Source: Streptomyces catenulae (GTDB lineage Bacteria > Actinomycetota > Actinomycetes > Streptomycetales > Streptomycetaceae). From it: 64,000 nucleotides of DNA. Positions 1 to 7,712 of this stretch are shown here, piece by piece (positions within the stretch are counted from its first letter, which is position 1; each line of letters opens with the position of its first letter). The notes beneath the pieces were generated by a model, which did not search any database, was not told the origin of the DNA, and saw only the letters and a list, made by a program, of their open reading frames with translations. The DNA is taken from contig NZ_JODY01000034.1 in the NCBI RefSeq assembly GCF_000718015.1, positions 22,143 through 86,142 on the forward strand, in the 5' to 3' direction. The position numbers and the translations under genes were made by a program.

Positions 1-296
1 TTGAGGTGGACACCGGCCTGGAAGACCTGGGCGTCCCGCTCGGCGAACGCGCCGGGCGTGCCGACCTGGCCGCGCTTGGCGGCGTCGTCCATGAGGAACT
101 CCGCCTCGTGGATCTTCTCCTCCAGGCGCCGGTAGACCCGGTCGAGGTGCGTCTGCTCCGCGGCGATCTCGCGCTCACGGAGCCCGGCGGGCGCGGCGGC
201 GGAGCCGGAGTCCGCGGCGGGCTCCGGGGCGACGGCGTCCGAAGAAGTGTGCTCCGGTGTGTGATCCGGTGCGTGCGTGGCGTTCTGCGCGGCCAC
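1..296 (-). CDS. HelD-like RNA polymerase-associated helicase (N-terminal part only)
   Basis: The gene runs off the left edge; 98 N-terminal codons are visible. After an Ala/Pro/Glu-rich leader of about 38 residues comes a charged helical stretch, EIAAEQTHLDRVYRRLEEK, followed by a segment ending FQAGVHL. This matches the N-terminal coiled-coil of actinobacterial UvrD/HelD-type ATPases. Family knowledge: these proteins enter RNA polymerase channels and clear stalled complexes, and the HelR subgroup displaces rifamycins. The GTG start is chosen because AGAAGGGGG lies just upstream. Helicase motifs are outside the window, so the subgroup cannot be decided. No rifamycin-associated element is recognisable in the upstream 185 bases. 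Confidence 0.75.
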   Translation of the reverse strand, partial: MAAQNATHAPDHTPEHTSSDAVAPEPAADSGSAAAPAGLREREIAAEQTHLDRVYRRLEEKIHEAEFLMDDAAKRGQVGTPGAFAERDAQVFQAGVHL

Positions 297-481
297 CCAG
301 GCCCCCTTCTGGTGTGCGTAGGGCAGCCGTCAACCGTACGCGACCCGGGCACCGTACGCATCCGATCCTCCGCGCGGCGGGGCGGGGAAGGGCTGGTCGG
401 AAGGGTCGGCGGCCGTTGGGGTGAGGGCCCGGGGCGGCGTTCGCCCGGGGGCGGCGGGGGCCGGGGTCCGGCCCGGGGCGG

Positions 482-1210
482 TCAGGTGTGCGGGGCGCGG
501 CCGGGCCGCCGGTCCCCGGGCGCCGGGGCGGGGGCGGAGGTCCGGGGCGCGCCCGGCACCGGCCCCGGCGGCCCGGGCGCGCGGGGCTCCGGCGGCGCCC
601 CCTCGGGCCCCGCCGCCGCGGTCGCCGCGCCGTCCCGGTCCGCGGCGGCGCGCTTGCGGTGGCGGGCGACCCGTTCGCGGTTGCCGCAGACGCCGCTGGA
701 GCACCAGCGGCGGCGACGGCCGCGGGAGGTGTCCAGGAAGAGGAGGCGGCAGTGGGCGCCCTCGCAGCGGCGGAGCCGGTCGCGGGTGGCGCGGTCGGTG
801 AGGAGGGCGACGGCGTCGCGGGCGACGGCGGCGAGCAGCGCCGCGCGGTCGGGCGGGCGGGCGAGCCGCGGGGCGAGGGCGCCGTCCGGGCCGCGTACCG
901 CCTCGACGGCGGGTGGACCGGCGGCCGCGGCGGTGGCGTTGAGCAGGTCCAGATCGATCACGGCCTCGCCGCCGGTGAGTTCGGCGTGCAGCACCCGCCG
1001 CACCACCTCGCGCAGTCCGCGGAAGCGCGCCACCCAGCGGCCGTTGACCCCGTCCAGCGCGGTGTCCGGTGGCACCGCCCCGGAGCCGGTCAGCCAGCGT
1101 CTCAACTGGTCCGGGCCGGTGAGGAGTTCGCCCGCCTGACCGGAGGTGGCCAGCAGGTCCAGGCAGATCCGCCCGCAGTCGAACCGCAGGCCCTCGTCAG
1201 GCGCCGCCAT
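482..1210 (-). CDS. CGNR zinc-finger transcriptional regulator
   Basis: This 242-aa protein has an ABATE-like N-terminal domain (begins MAAPDEGLRFDCGRICLDLL) and a CGNR zinc finger at about residues 149-178. Cysteines lie at 149, 154, 170 and 175, the last inside the diagnostic CGNR tetrad, and a basic stretch follows. The family is found mostly in actinobacteria and is thought to bind DNA; its targets are usually unknown. The ATG was chosen over the longer upstream frame because AAGGAG sits 11 bases before it and the conserved domain starts at once. The C-terminal 50 residues are Pro/Ala/Gly-rich and probably unstructured. It is transcribed divergently from the methyltransferase at 1537 and may control it from the shared intergenic operator candidate. 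Confidence 0.85.
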   Translation of the reverse strand: MAAPDEGLRFDCGRICLDLLATSGQAGELLTGPDQLRRWLTGSGAVPPDTALDGVNGRWVARFRGLREVVRRVLHAELTGGEAVIDLDLLNATAAAAGPPAVEAVRGPDGALAPRLARPPDRAALLAAVARDAVALLTDRATRDRLRRCEGAHCRLLFLDTSRGRRRRWCSSGVCGNRERVARHRKRAAADRDGAATAAAGPEGAPPEPRAPGPPGPVPGAPRTSAPAPAPGDRRPGRAPHT

Positions 1211-1403
1211 GCTCCTGATCACTCCTTCGGAATCGAGGATGCGACACCAGAGTGCCCGCCGCGACGGGCCGCCGTCACCTCCCGCGCCCGCACGGCCGGC
1301 CCCCCGCGCCACGGCCCCGCCCCTCCCCCGCGCCGCCCAACGGACCCGGCACACCGGACCGTTGGCACCGCCACGCACCACCCGTCGCCACACCCGACCG
1401 ATC

Positions 1404-1433
1404 TATACATTCCGCGTATACAGCTGGTGTACA
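1404..1433. promoter_or_regulatory. Candidate operator/promoter with three hexamer repeats
   Basis: In an otherwise GC-rich 326-bp divergent intergenic region (1211-1536) there is an AT-rich patch with TATACA at 1404-1409, TATACA again at 1417-1422 and TGTACA at 1428-1433. GTATAC (1416-1421) and GTGTAC (1427-1432) also form an imperfect inverted repeat. The position between a DNA-binding protein and a methyltransferase suits a shared operator. No -35/-10 pair could be assigned with confidence. Confidence 0.4.
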
Positions 1434-1536
1434 GTCCGGCCGTGGCGCCGCGGAAGGCCCCTGCCTCCGCCCGGCCCGGTACGCCGTGCCGCTCACCGGC
1501 GCCGGGCCCGCCCGCACCCGAAGGACGAAGGTCACC

Positions 1537-2313
1537 ATGTCGCGCACCACCTTGCACACCAACCGGTCGAGCCTGTCCCACAAGGTCGGCTACGCGGTCC
1601 GCAACCCGGCGAAGATCGCCCCGTACGTCCGGCGCACCGCGCGCGACACCTGGCTGCGGCTGCGCCACCCCGGCCATGTCGCCTACTACCGCGCCGTGAT
1701 GGCCTCCGACGCGGGCCGCAACCCCGAGGCGGCGGTGGGCAGCCAGACCCACGAGCGCTGGCTGGCGCTGGGGCAGATGCAGTTCGACTACCTCGTCGAG
1801 CACGGACTGAAGCCGGACCTCCGGATGCTCGACATAGGCTGCGGCAACCTCCGGGCCGGCTGGCGTTTCATCGCCCACCTCGACCCGGGCCACTACTACG
1901 GCATCGACATCTCGCCGGACATCCTGATCTCCGCGAAGCGGACCCTGACCACCTACGAACTCCAGGACAAGCTGCCGCATCTGACGATCACCCAGGACCT
2001 GAAGCTGGACTTCCTGCCGTCCGGCCACTTCGACATCGTCCACGCGCACAGCGTCTTCTCCCACTCGCCGCTCCCCGTCATCGACGAGTGCTTCGCACAC
2101 GTCGGCCGGGTGCTGGCGCCCGGCGGCTTCTTCGACTTCACCTTCGACCGCACCGAGGGCACCGAACACCAGGTGCTGCGCGAGGACTTCTACTACCGCA
2201 CCGAGACCCTGATCCGCCTCGCCGAGAAGCACGGCCTGCGGGCCCGCTTCATGGACGACTGGGAGACCCGCAAGCACGGCCAGTCCAAGATCCGGGTGAC
2301 GAACCCGGAGTGA
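1537..2313 (+). CDS. Class I SAM-dependent methyltransferase
   Basis: The 258-aa protein has the class I methyltransferase fold signature. Motif I is MLDIGCGNLRAG (about residues 97-108), the acidic post-I strand is YYGIDIS, and a later strand FDIVHAHSVFSHSPL is followed by GGFFDFTFD. The first 90 residues are basic and could be an accessory domain. The ATG at 1537 has GAAGG six bases upstream, which favours it over the open frame that extends back to 1252. The methyl acceptor cannot be read from the sequence. It is divergent from the CGNR regulator and convergent with the NnaR-like gene, with the palindrome array between them. Confidence 0.85.
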   Translation: MSRTTLHTNRSSLSHKVGYAVRNPAKIAPYVRRTARDTWLRLRHPGHVAYYRAVMASDAGRNPEAAVGSQTHERWLALGQMQFDYLVEHGLKPDLRMLDIGCGNLRAGWRFIAHLDPGHYYGIDISPDILISAKRTLTTYELQDKLPHLTITQDLKLDFLPSGHFDIVHAHSVFSHSPLPVIDECFAHVGRVLAPGGFFDFTFDRTEGTEHQVLREDFYYRTETLIRLAEKHGLRARFMDDWETRKHGQSKIRVTNPE

Positions 2314-2368
2314 CGCCCCCAGGGTGACGAACCCGGGGTGAGACGGCGCGGGTCCGCGCCGGGGCCTC

Positions 2369-2507
2369 CCCTTACGGGTGGCGGGCCCCGCCCGTAAGGG
2401 ACACCTCCCATCCCTTACGGGCCGGGACCGCCATCCGAAAGGGACGTGCCCGATCCCTTACGGGCCGAGGGCCACACCCGTAAGGGACGCGCCCCACCCC
2501 TTACGGG
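2369..2507. repeat. Palindrome array A (43-bp tandem period, 21-22 bp phasing)
   Basis: CCCTTACGGG occurs at 2369, 2412, 2455 and 2498, exactly 43 bases apart. Its inverse CCCGTAAGGG occurs at 2391 and 2477, with a degenerate copy TCCGAAAGGG at 2434. Seven elements alternate in orientation and are spaced 22 and 21 bases, about two helical turns. Adjacent forward/inverse copies can pair into hairpins. The array fills the gap between the convergent methyltransferase and NnaR-like genes, so it could serve as a transcription terminator, but the regular phasing also suits protein binding. Confidence 0.9.
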
Positions 2508-2526
2508 CCCGGCCCGGCCACCGTCC

Positions 2527-3771
2527 CTACGCTCCCCCGTACTTCTCCGCCCCCGCCCGCGGGTCGAGCGCCAGCCGGTAGCCGCGTTTCACCACCGTGT
2601 GGATCAGCTTCGGGTCGCCCAGGGCCGTCCGCAGCCGGGCCATCGCCGTCTCGACCGCGTGCTCGTCCCGCCCGGCGCCGGGCAGCGCGCGCAGCAGGTC
2701 GGCGCGGGAGACCACCCAGCCCGGGCGGCGGATCAGCGCCCGCAACAGCGCCATCCCGGCCGGGGGCACCGGCCGCAGCGCACCGTCGACCAGCACCGCC
2801 CGCCCCCGGATCTCCAGCTGCCGCCCGGCCACCGGCAACCGCCGCGCCCGGCCGGGAAGTTCCCGGCAGAGCAGCTGCACCAGCGGCCCGATCCGGAAGC
2901 GTTCGGGCTGGAGGACGGGGATGTCGTGCGCCTGGAGCGGCAGCGCGGTGACCGGCCCCACGCACGCCGCCGGGACCTCCCGCGCCAGCGCCGCCACCAC
3001 CGCGTCCCGCATCCCGCGCTCCGCCGCCCGGCGCAGCAGCGAACTGGCCGCCGGGGCGCTGGTGAACGTCACCGCGTCCAGCCCGTGCCCGGTCAGCGCG
3101 TCCAGCAGCCGGTCGAGCGGGCCCAGATCGTCCGGCGGCAGCCAGCGGTAGACCGGCACCCCGACGACCTCCGCCCCGGCCGCCCGCAGCGCCTCGACGA
3201 ACCCGGGCAGCGGCTCACCGTGCAGCTGCACCGCGATCCGCTGCCCGCGCACCCCGTCCGCCAGCAGCCGGTCGAGGACCTCCGCCATCGACTCGGACGC
3301 CGGTGACCACTTCTCGGTCAGCCCGGCGGCCCGGATCGCACCGCGCACCTTGGGGCCGCGGGCCAGCAGCTCCACCCGGGCCAGCCGATCCAGCAGCTCT
3401 TCGCCCAGCCCCCAGCCCTCGGCCGCCTCGATCCAGCCGCGGAAGCCGATCCCGGTGGTCGCGATGACCACGTCCGGCAGACGGTCCAGCAGCTCACGGG
3501 TGGCGGTGAGCAGTTCGGAGTCGTCGGCGAGCGGCACGATACGGAGCGCCGGTGCGTACACCACCTGCGCCCCGCGCCGCTCCAGCAGCGCCCCCAACTC
3601 CTGCGCCCGCCGCGCCGCGGTCACCCCTACGGTGAACCCGGCCAGCGGCGGCACCTCGGCGGCCGTCCCGTAGGGGTCGCCCCGACCGGGGCCCACGTCG
3701 CCCGCCCCGCCGGTACCGGTGTCCGGTCCCCGCGCCGCGTCCGTCCCCGTCTCCCGCCGTGCCTCGTCCAT
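2527..3771 (-). CDS. Uroporphyrinogen-III synthase-like / winged-helix regulator (NnaR-like)
   Basis: The 414-aa protein has a HemD-like domain at about residues 44-300 (GFTVGVTAARRAQELGALLE, then VVIATTGIGFRGW and FTSAPAASSLL). It is followed by an OmpR-type winged helix at about 312-402 ending in the typical HTVVKRGYRL. The fusion is known in actinobacteria: NnaR of S. coelicolor uses it to regulate nitrate/nitrite assimilation, and some homologues were annotated as bifunctional HemD. Whether the enzyme domain is active cannot be told. The usual neighbour, a nitrate transporter, is absent here, so the function is inferred from architecture only. The start is the ATG with GGAG 13 bases upstream; the first 40 residues are low complexity. 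Phased palindrome arrays lie downstream and about 570 bases upstream. Confidence 0.8.
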   Translation of the reverse strand: MDEARRETGTDAARGPDTGTGGAGDVGPGRGDPYGTAAEVPPLAGFTVGVTAARRAQELGALLERRGAQVVYAPALRIVPLADDSELLTATRELLDRLPDVVIATTGIGFRGWIEAAEGWGLGEELLDRLARVELLARGPKVRGAIRAAGLTEKWSPASESMAEVLDRLLADGVRGQRIAVQLHGEPLPGFVEALRAAGAEVVGVPVYRWLPPDDLGPLDRLLDALTGHGLDAVTFTSAPAASSLLRRAAERGMRDAVVAALAREVPAACVGPVTALPLQAHDIPVLQPERFRIGPLVQLLCRELPGRARRLPVAGRQLEIRGRAVLVDGALRPVPPAGMALLRALIRRPGWVVSRADLLRALPGAGRDEHAVETAMARLRTALGDPKLIHTVVKRGYRLALDPRAGAEKYGGA

Positions 3772-4186
3772 GGTCGTCGTCCCGCTCCGCCCCCGCGTGG
3801 TCTGGCCCCCGTCCGCCTCCGGACCGCGGCTCGGGCGGTACCGGACCCCCGAGTCTGCCAATCTCTCGTGTCGGCCGCGGACCACCGGGATTTCCCCCCT
3901 GTTACCGGGCGGTTGCCGCCACCGGCACCGCAGGACCCGCCCGCCCCGCAACCGGGCCCCGGAACGCCCCCGGACCCCGCGCCGGACGTATACGACCGGC
4001 CCGCCCGACGGCCCGCGACCGGCGGCCGGACGGGGCCGCCGCACCCCCGGCCGCGGGGACATACGGGGCCCGGGCGGCGGAAGACCCGGCCGGTAGACTC
4101 CCTCCCCGGCCGGACCGGCCGACCGGACCGCTCGACCAGGGTGCCCGATCGGACCGTCGGCCGGATCCACACACAGGGGGACGTAC
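3772..4186. other. Intergenic region, 415 bp
   Basis: Divergent promoter space for the NnaR-like gene (minus) and a 47-aa membrane protein (plus). No coding sequence is credible here. TAGACT at 4094-4099 could be a -10 box for the plus-strand gene. GTTACCGGGCGGTTGC near 3901 loosely resembles a GlnR half-box but was not accepted. The rest is GC-rich without clear signals. Confidence 0.5.
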
Positions 4187-4330
4187 ATGAAGTGGTGGGA
4201 GTGGGCGGTCCTCGGACTCGCCCTGCTGGTGCTCGGCTGGTTCGCCGTCGGCCACCTCGTCCGCGCGGTGCGGCAGACCGCCGGTTCCGTGACCGACACC
4301 TACCGCAGACTCCGCGAACTGTTCCGCTGA
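4187..4330 (+). CDS. Small single-pass membrane protein, 47 aa
   Basis: A 47-codon gene starting MKWWEWAVLGLALLVLGWF, so residues 5-24 form one hydrophobic helix. A basic helical tail follows (VRAVRQTAGSVTDTYRRLRELFR). AGGGGG lies six bases before the ATG, an excellent SD, and codon third positions are G or C throughout. The family and function are unknown. It stands alone between the NnaR-like gene and palindrome array B, which begins eight bases after its stop codon. Confidence 0.75.
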   Translation: MKWWEWAVLGLALLVLGWFAVGHLVRAVRQTAGSVTDTYRRLRELFR

Positions 4331-4337
4331 GCCGCCA

Positions 4338-4452
4338 CCCGTAGGGGACGCGCCCGCACCCGTAAGGGACACACCCGCCCCGTACGGGACGGCCGCCGCC
4401 CCGTACGGGAGGGACGAGAACCCGTACGGGACGCACCGGGACCCCGTACGGG
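4338..4452. repeat. Palindrome array B (six copies, about 21-bp phasing)
   Basis: Six 10-bp elements start at 4338 (CCCGTAGGGG), 4359 (CCCGTAAGGG), 4379, 4400, 4421 and 4443 (the last four CCCGTACGGG, a perfect palindrome). Spacings are 21, 20, 21, 21 and 22 bases. One copy is identical to the array A element, and the spacing is the same, so the two arrays are related. The array lies between the 47-aa membrane protein and the GIDE-like gene, within the leader or promoter zone of the latter. Confidence 0.9.
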
Positions 4453-4506
4453 ACCGGACACCCGCCGGGAGCACCGGCCACACGTCGAAGGAAATGAGGG
4501 GGACGC

Positions 4507-5280
4507 GTGATTCCGTTTCTGGGGATCTTCCTCGTCGGTCTGGGCGTGGTGAGCGCCTTCCAGCTGCTGCGCGCACGGAAGCGCGTCCACACCATGATCA
4601 CCACGGAGACGCTCTCCGCGCGGGAGCTGGCACAGCTGCACCGGGCGGCGACCGACGCGGTCGGACCGGGCGCGTTCCGGCAGATCGCCGAGGTCGCCGG
4701 GGTCGCCCGGCCGTCCGCCGCGGGCCCGCTGACCTCGGACCTCTCCCGGACCGAGTGCGTCTGGTACCGCACCCGCATCACCCGCCGCTTCGAGACCCGC
4801 GGCAACCGCGCCAACCAGCGGCGCCGCCGCAGCGAGGTGGTGTCGGACTTCCTCAGCCCGACGCCGTTCCTCGTCGAGGACGCCTCCGGCCGCACCGCCG
4901 TGCTGCCCGGCGACCGGATGATCGACCACGCCCCGAAGACCCACGACCGGTTCGAGGTCTACCGGCCCGGCCACAACAAGCCGCTCGGCCTCCTCGACAT
5001 CCCCGGCATCACCCGCAACGAACGCACCCTCGGCTTCCAGCAGGAGGAGTGGACGGTCGCCGTCGGCTCCCGCTTCTACGCCCGCGGGGAGGCGCGCGAC
5101 GACGAGCGCGGGGAGCTGGCGGTCGCCGCGCCCGAGGACGGCAGCCCGTTCCTGCTCGCCGCCGTCTCCGAACAGGACCTCCTCGCCTCCGAACGCCGCA
5201 AGGCCGCCCTCTTCCGCGTCCTCTCCTTCGCCTGCACCCCGATCGGCGCCGTCCTGCTCACCCTGGCGTACGCGCTGTAG
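4507..5280 (+). CDS. GIDE-domain-like membrane protein
   Basis: The 257-aa protein begins with a hydrophobic helix (IPFLGIFLVGLGVVSAFQLL, residues 2-21). A soluble region follows with CVWYRTRITRRFET and a later TVAVGSRFYARGEARDD, and a second hydrophobic helix sits at the C-terminus (FRVLSFACTPIGAVLLTLAYAL). This layout resembles the GIDE domain of MUL1/GIDE-type proteins, which in bacteria occur without a RING domain. The function is unknown. The GTG start has GAGGGGG five bases upstream. Array B lies in its leader. It is convergent with the LysR gene, only 15 bases away. Confidence 0.65.
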   Translation: MIPFLGIFLVGLGVVSAFQLLRARKRVHTMITTETLSARELAQLHRAATDAVGPGAFRQIAEVAGVARPSAAGPLTSDLSRTECVWYRTRITRRFETRGNRANQRRRRSEVVSDFLSPTPFLVEDASGRTAVLPGDRMIDHAPKTHDRFEVYRPGHNKPLGLLDIPGITRNERTLGFQQEEWTVAVGSRFYARGEARDDERGELAVAAPEDGSPFLLAAVSEQDLLASERRKAALFRVLSFACTPIGAVLLTLAYAL

Positions 5281-5295
5281 CGACGGGCCCGCCGC

Positions 5296-6270
5296 TCACA
5301 TCGCCGCCCCCATCACCGCCGCGTCCTCCGCCGGCAGCCACACCGGGGCGTCCGGCAGCGAGAGCCAGCCACCCTCGGCGGCCAGTGCGCGGGCCGTCTC
5401 CCGCAGCGCGTCGAGGCCCGGATGGCGCAACCCCCGGCGCCACACCAGACTCACCGGCGACAGCGGCACCGGATCCACCAGCGGCCGCAGCACCATCCCG
5501 GGCACCTCGATGAACTCCGTGCTCGCCAGCACCGACCAACCCCGCTTCCGTACCATCCGGACGAACTCCCGCTCCCCGTCCAGCTCCGGGAACGGCGCCG
5601 CCGTCACCACGCCCCGGCCCGCGAAGAGCCGCACCGCCAGATCGGTCCACTCCGTGGTCCGCGGGTTCCCGGCTGCCGCGTACAGCGTCTCCCCGGCCAG
5701 TGCGTCGAGCGGCACGGCCGCCCGCCCGGCCAGCGGATGCCCCGCGTCCAACAGCACCGCCATCGGCTCCAGCCGCACCGGCTGCTGTACGAGCCCCGCC
5801 CGCACCCCGGGCTCCAGCCCGGCGAACCGGCCGAACGACACGTCGAGCCGTCCCGCCACGATCTCCCGCGCCGCGCCCGCCAGCCCGCCGTGGAACCGCG
5901 CCACCAGCTCACAGCTGTCCGCAAGCCGCTCCCGGGCCGCCTCCAGCACCCGGTGCGCCGTCCCGACCGGCGCCCCGACATCGACCAGAAGCGGCCGGTC
6001 GGCGGGGTTGTGGAACGCGTCGGTCAGCGCCTCGTGGGCCGCCAGCACCCGCCGCGCGTACGGCAGCAACCGCTCACCGTCCGCGGTCAGCGCCACCCGC
6101 CGCGTCGTCCGGACGAACAGACTCGTCCCCACCTCCCGCTCCAGCCGCCGCACATCCCGGCTGAGCGCCTGCTGGGCGACGTACAGCCGGGCCGCGGCGC
6201 GGGTGAAATGGAGTTCGTCGGCGACGGCGGTGAAGGCACGGAGCAGCCGGGGATCGATGTCGCGGGGCAT
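5296..6270 (-). CDS. LysR-family transcriptional regulator
   Basis: The 324-aa protein starts MPRDIDPRLLRAFTAVADEL and has the classic LysR winged helix at residues 5-63 (FTRAAARLYVAQQALSRDVR). A periplasmic-binding-protein-like effector domain follows from about residue 90. The true ATG is well inside a longer open frame and has GGAAGG about nine bases upstream. It is divergent from the MFS gene with about 100 bases between, the usual arrangement for a LysR protein that controls its neighbour and itself. The effector is unknown. Compared with the textbook length of about 300 aa it has a slightly extended C-terminus. Confidence 0.9.
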   Translation of the reverse strand: MPRDIDPRLLRAFTAVADELHFTRAAARLYVAQQALSRDVRRLEREVGTSLFVRTTRRVALTADGERLLPYARRVLAAHEALTDAFHNPADRPLLVDVGAPVGTAHRVLEAARERLADSCELVARFHGGLAGAAREIVAGRLDVSFGRFAGLEPGVRAGLVQQPVRLEPMAVLLDAGHPLAGRAAVPLDALAGETLYAAAGNPRTTEWTDLAVRLFAGRGVVTAAPFPELDGEREFVRMVRKRGWSVLASTEFIEVPGMVLRPLVDPVPLSPVSLVWRRGLRHPGLDALRETARALAAEGGWLSLPDAPVWLPAEDAAVMGAAM

Positions 6271-6372
6271 CGCGCCAGCCTTCCAGCCGCGTACGGAACC
6301 CACAACGGGGTGGCGTGAACGGGCCGTTGGCAGGTGTTGGACGCCCCGCGCCGCCCCCGCCACCGTGAAGGG

Positions 6373-7677
6373 GTGATCCTCTTCCTCGCCGCCCGCCCCG
6401 TGACCACCCGCCCCACGCACCCCCGCCGCCCCTCCCCGCTCGCCCCCTCCGCCCGGCTCTTCGCCCGCCCCGGCGCCCGCGCGTTCACCGCCGCCGGACT
6501 GCTGGCCCGGCTGCCCATGGGCATGCTGAACGTCAGCGCGCTGCTGATGATCGCCCGCATCCACGGCTCGTACGCGCTGGCCGGGGCGGTCACCGCCACC
6601 GCCCTCGCCGCCACCGCGGTCGTCGGCCCCTGGACGGCGCGGCTCGTCGACCGCCACGGCCAGGCCCGCGTCGCCGTCCCGGCCACCGCCCTCGCCGTCG
6701 CCGGATCCCTCGCGCTCGTGCTCTGCGTCCGCGGCTCCGCCCCGACCTGGACGCTCTTCCTCTGCACCGCCGCCACCGCCACCACCCCCAACACCGGCGG
6801 GATGGCCCGGGCCCGCTGGGCGCAGCTGCTCCGCGACGACCCGGCCGCCCGGCACACCGCCCACTCCTTCGAACAGGCCGCCGACGAACTCTGCTTCCTG
6901 CTCGGCCCGCTGCTGGCCACCCTGCTGTGCACCACGCTCTTCCCCGAGGCCGGAACCGCCGTCGCCGCCACCCTGCTGCTCACCGGCACCCTGCTCTTCA
7001 CCGCCCAGCGCCGCACCGAACCACCGGCCGCCGCGCCCGCCCCGACCGCCGCCCGCCCGCCCCGCTCCCCGCTCCGTACGCCGGGCCTGCCGCCGCTCCT
7101 CGCGGTCTTCGCCGCCACCGGCGCGGTCTTCGGCTCACTGGAGGTGGTCACCGTCGCCTACGCGGACGGGCACGGCGCACGGTCCGCCGCCGGGGCGATG
7201 CTGGCGCTCCAGGCGGCCGGATCCTGCGCCGCGGGACTCCTCTGCGGACTACGGCCACCCGCCGCGGACCCGCGCCAACGGCTGATGGCCGCGCTCACCG
7301 CGATGGCCGCACTGCTGACGGCGGTGCCGCTCGCCGCCACCACCGGACGGCTGCCGCCGGTCGCCGCGGCGCTCCTGGTCGCCGGGGTGGCCACCGCCCC
7401 CGCCATGATCGCCGGGATGGCGCTGCTGACCGCCCGGACACCCGCGCAGCGGCTGAACGAGGGGATGACGCTGGCGGTCACGGCGCTGCTGACCGGCATC
7501 GCGGCGGGCTCGGCGACCGGCGGCCGCACCGTGGACCTGCTGCCGCCCGGCGCCGCGGGCCCGTACGCGGTACCCGTCGCGGCGGCGGCGCTCGCCCTGG
7601 CGGTGGCGCCGGTGGCGCTGCGGCGCCCGGCACCGGCCGAAACACCCGCGGAAACGACTCAGGCCCCGGCGTCCTGA
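6373..7677 (+). CDS. Major facilitator superfamily transporter
   Basis: A protein of about 434 aa made almost wholly of hydrophobic helices, about ten to twelve. It has a conserved RAFTAAGLLARLPMGML segment near the start and a loop WTARLVDRHGQARVAVP resembling the MFS motif A between helices 2 and 3. It is probably an efflux permease of the plasma membrane; the substrate is unknown. The start is uncertain: GTG 6334, GTG 6373 and GTG 6400 are all in frame and none has a well-spaced SD (GAAGGGG directly abuts 6373). It is divergent from the LysR gene, its likely regulator, and ends in a hairpin shared with ssrA. Confidence 0.85.
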   Translation: MILFLAARPVTTRPTHPRRPSPLAPSARLFARPGARAFTAAGLLARLPMGMLNVSALLMIARIHGSYALAGAVTATALAATAVVGPWTARLVDRHGQARVAVPATALAVAGSLALVLCVRGSAPTWTLFLCTAATATTPNTGGMARARWAQLLRDDPAARHTAHSFEQAADELCFLLGPLLATLLCTTLFPEAGTAVAATLLLTGTLLFTAQRRTEPPAAAPAPTAARPPRSPLRTPGLPPLLAVFAATGAVFGSLEVVTVAYADGHGARSAAGAMLALQAAGSCAAGLLCGLRPPAADPRQRLMAALTAMAALLTAVPLAATTGRLPPVAAALLVAGVATAPAMIAGMALLTARTPAQRLNEGMTLAVTALLTGIAAGSATGGRTVDLLPPGAAGPYAVPVAAAALALAVAPVALRRPAPAETPAETTQAPAS

Positions 7678-7693
7678 CGGACATCCGGGGCCT
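7661..7693. terminator. Bidirectional terminator hairpin
   Basis: AGGCCCCGG at 7661-7669 and CCGGGGCCT at 7685-7693 form a perfect 9-bp stem with a 15-base loop. It overlaps the MFS stop codon and lies 20 bases past the tmRNA 3' end, between two convergent genes. No U tract is present, as is common in Streptomyces. Confidence 0.65.
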
Positions 7694-7712
7694 GGGCCTC
7701 ACATGGGAATTG

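Noticed and set aside
1252..1536. N-terminal extension of the methyltransferase to 1252
   Set aside because: Pro/Arg-rich, crosses the divergent promoter and candidate operator, and a good SD sits just before ATG 1537.
3895..3920. Possible GlnR box upstream of the NnaR-like gene
   Set aside because: GTTAC-N6-GTTGC fits only loosely, the second half-site lacks the GAAAC consensus, and there is no second box.
2369..4452. CRISPR or integron interpretation of the palindrome arrays
   Set aside because: Elements are only 10 bp, with 11-12 bp spacers that are partly repeated themselves, and no cas or integrase gene is near.
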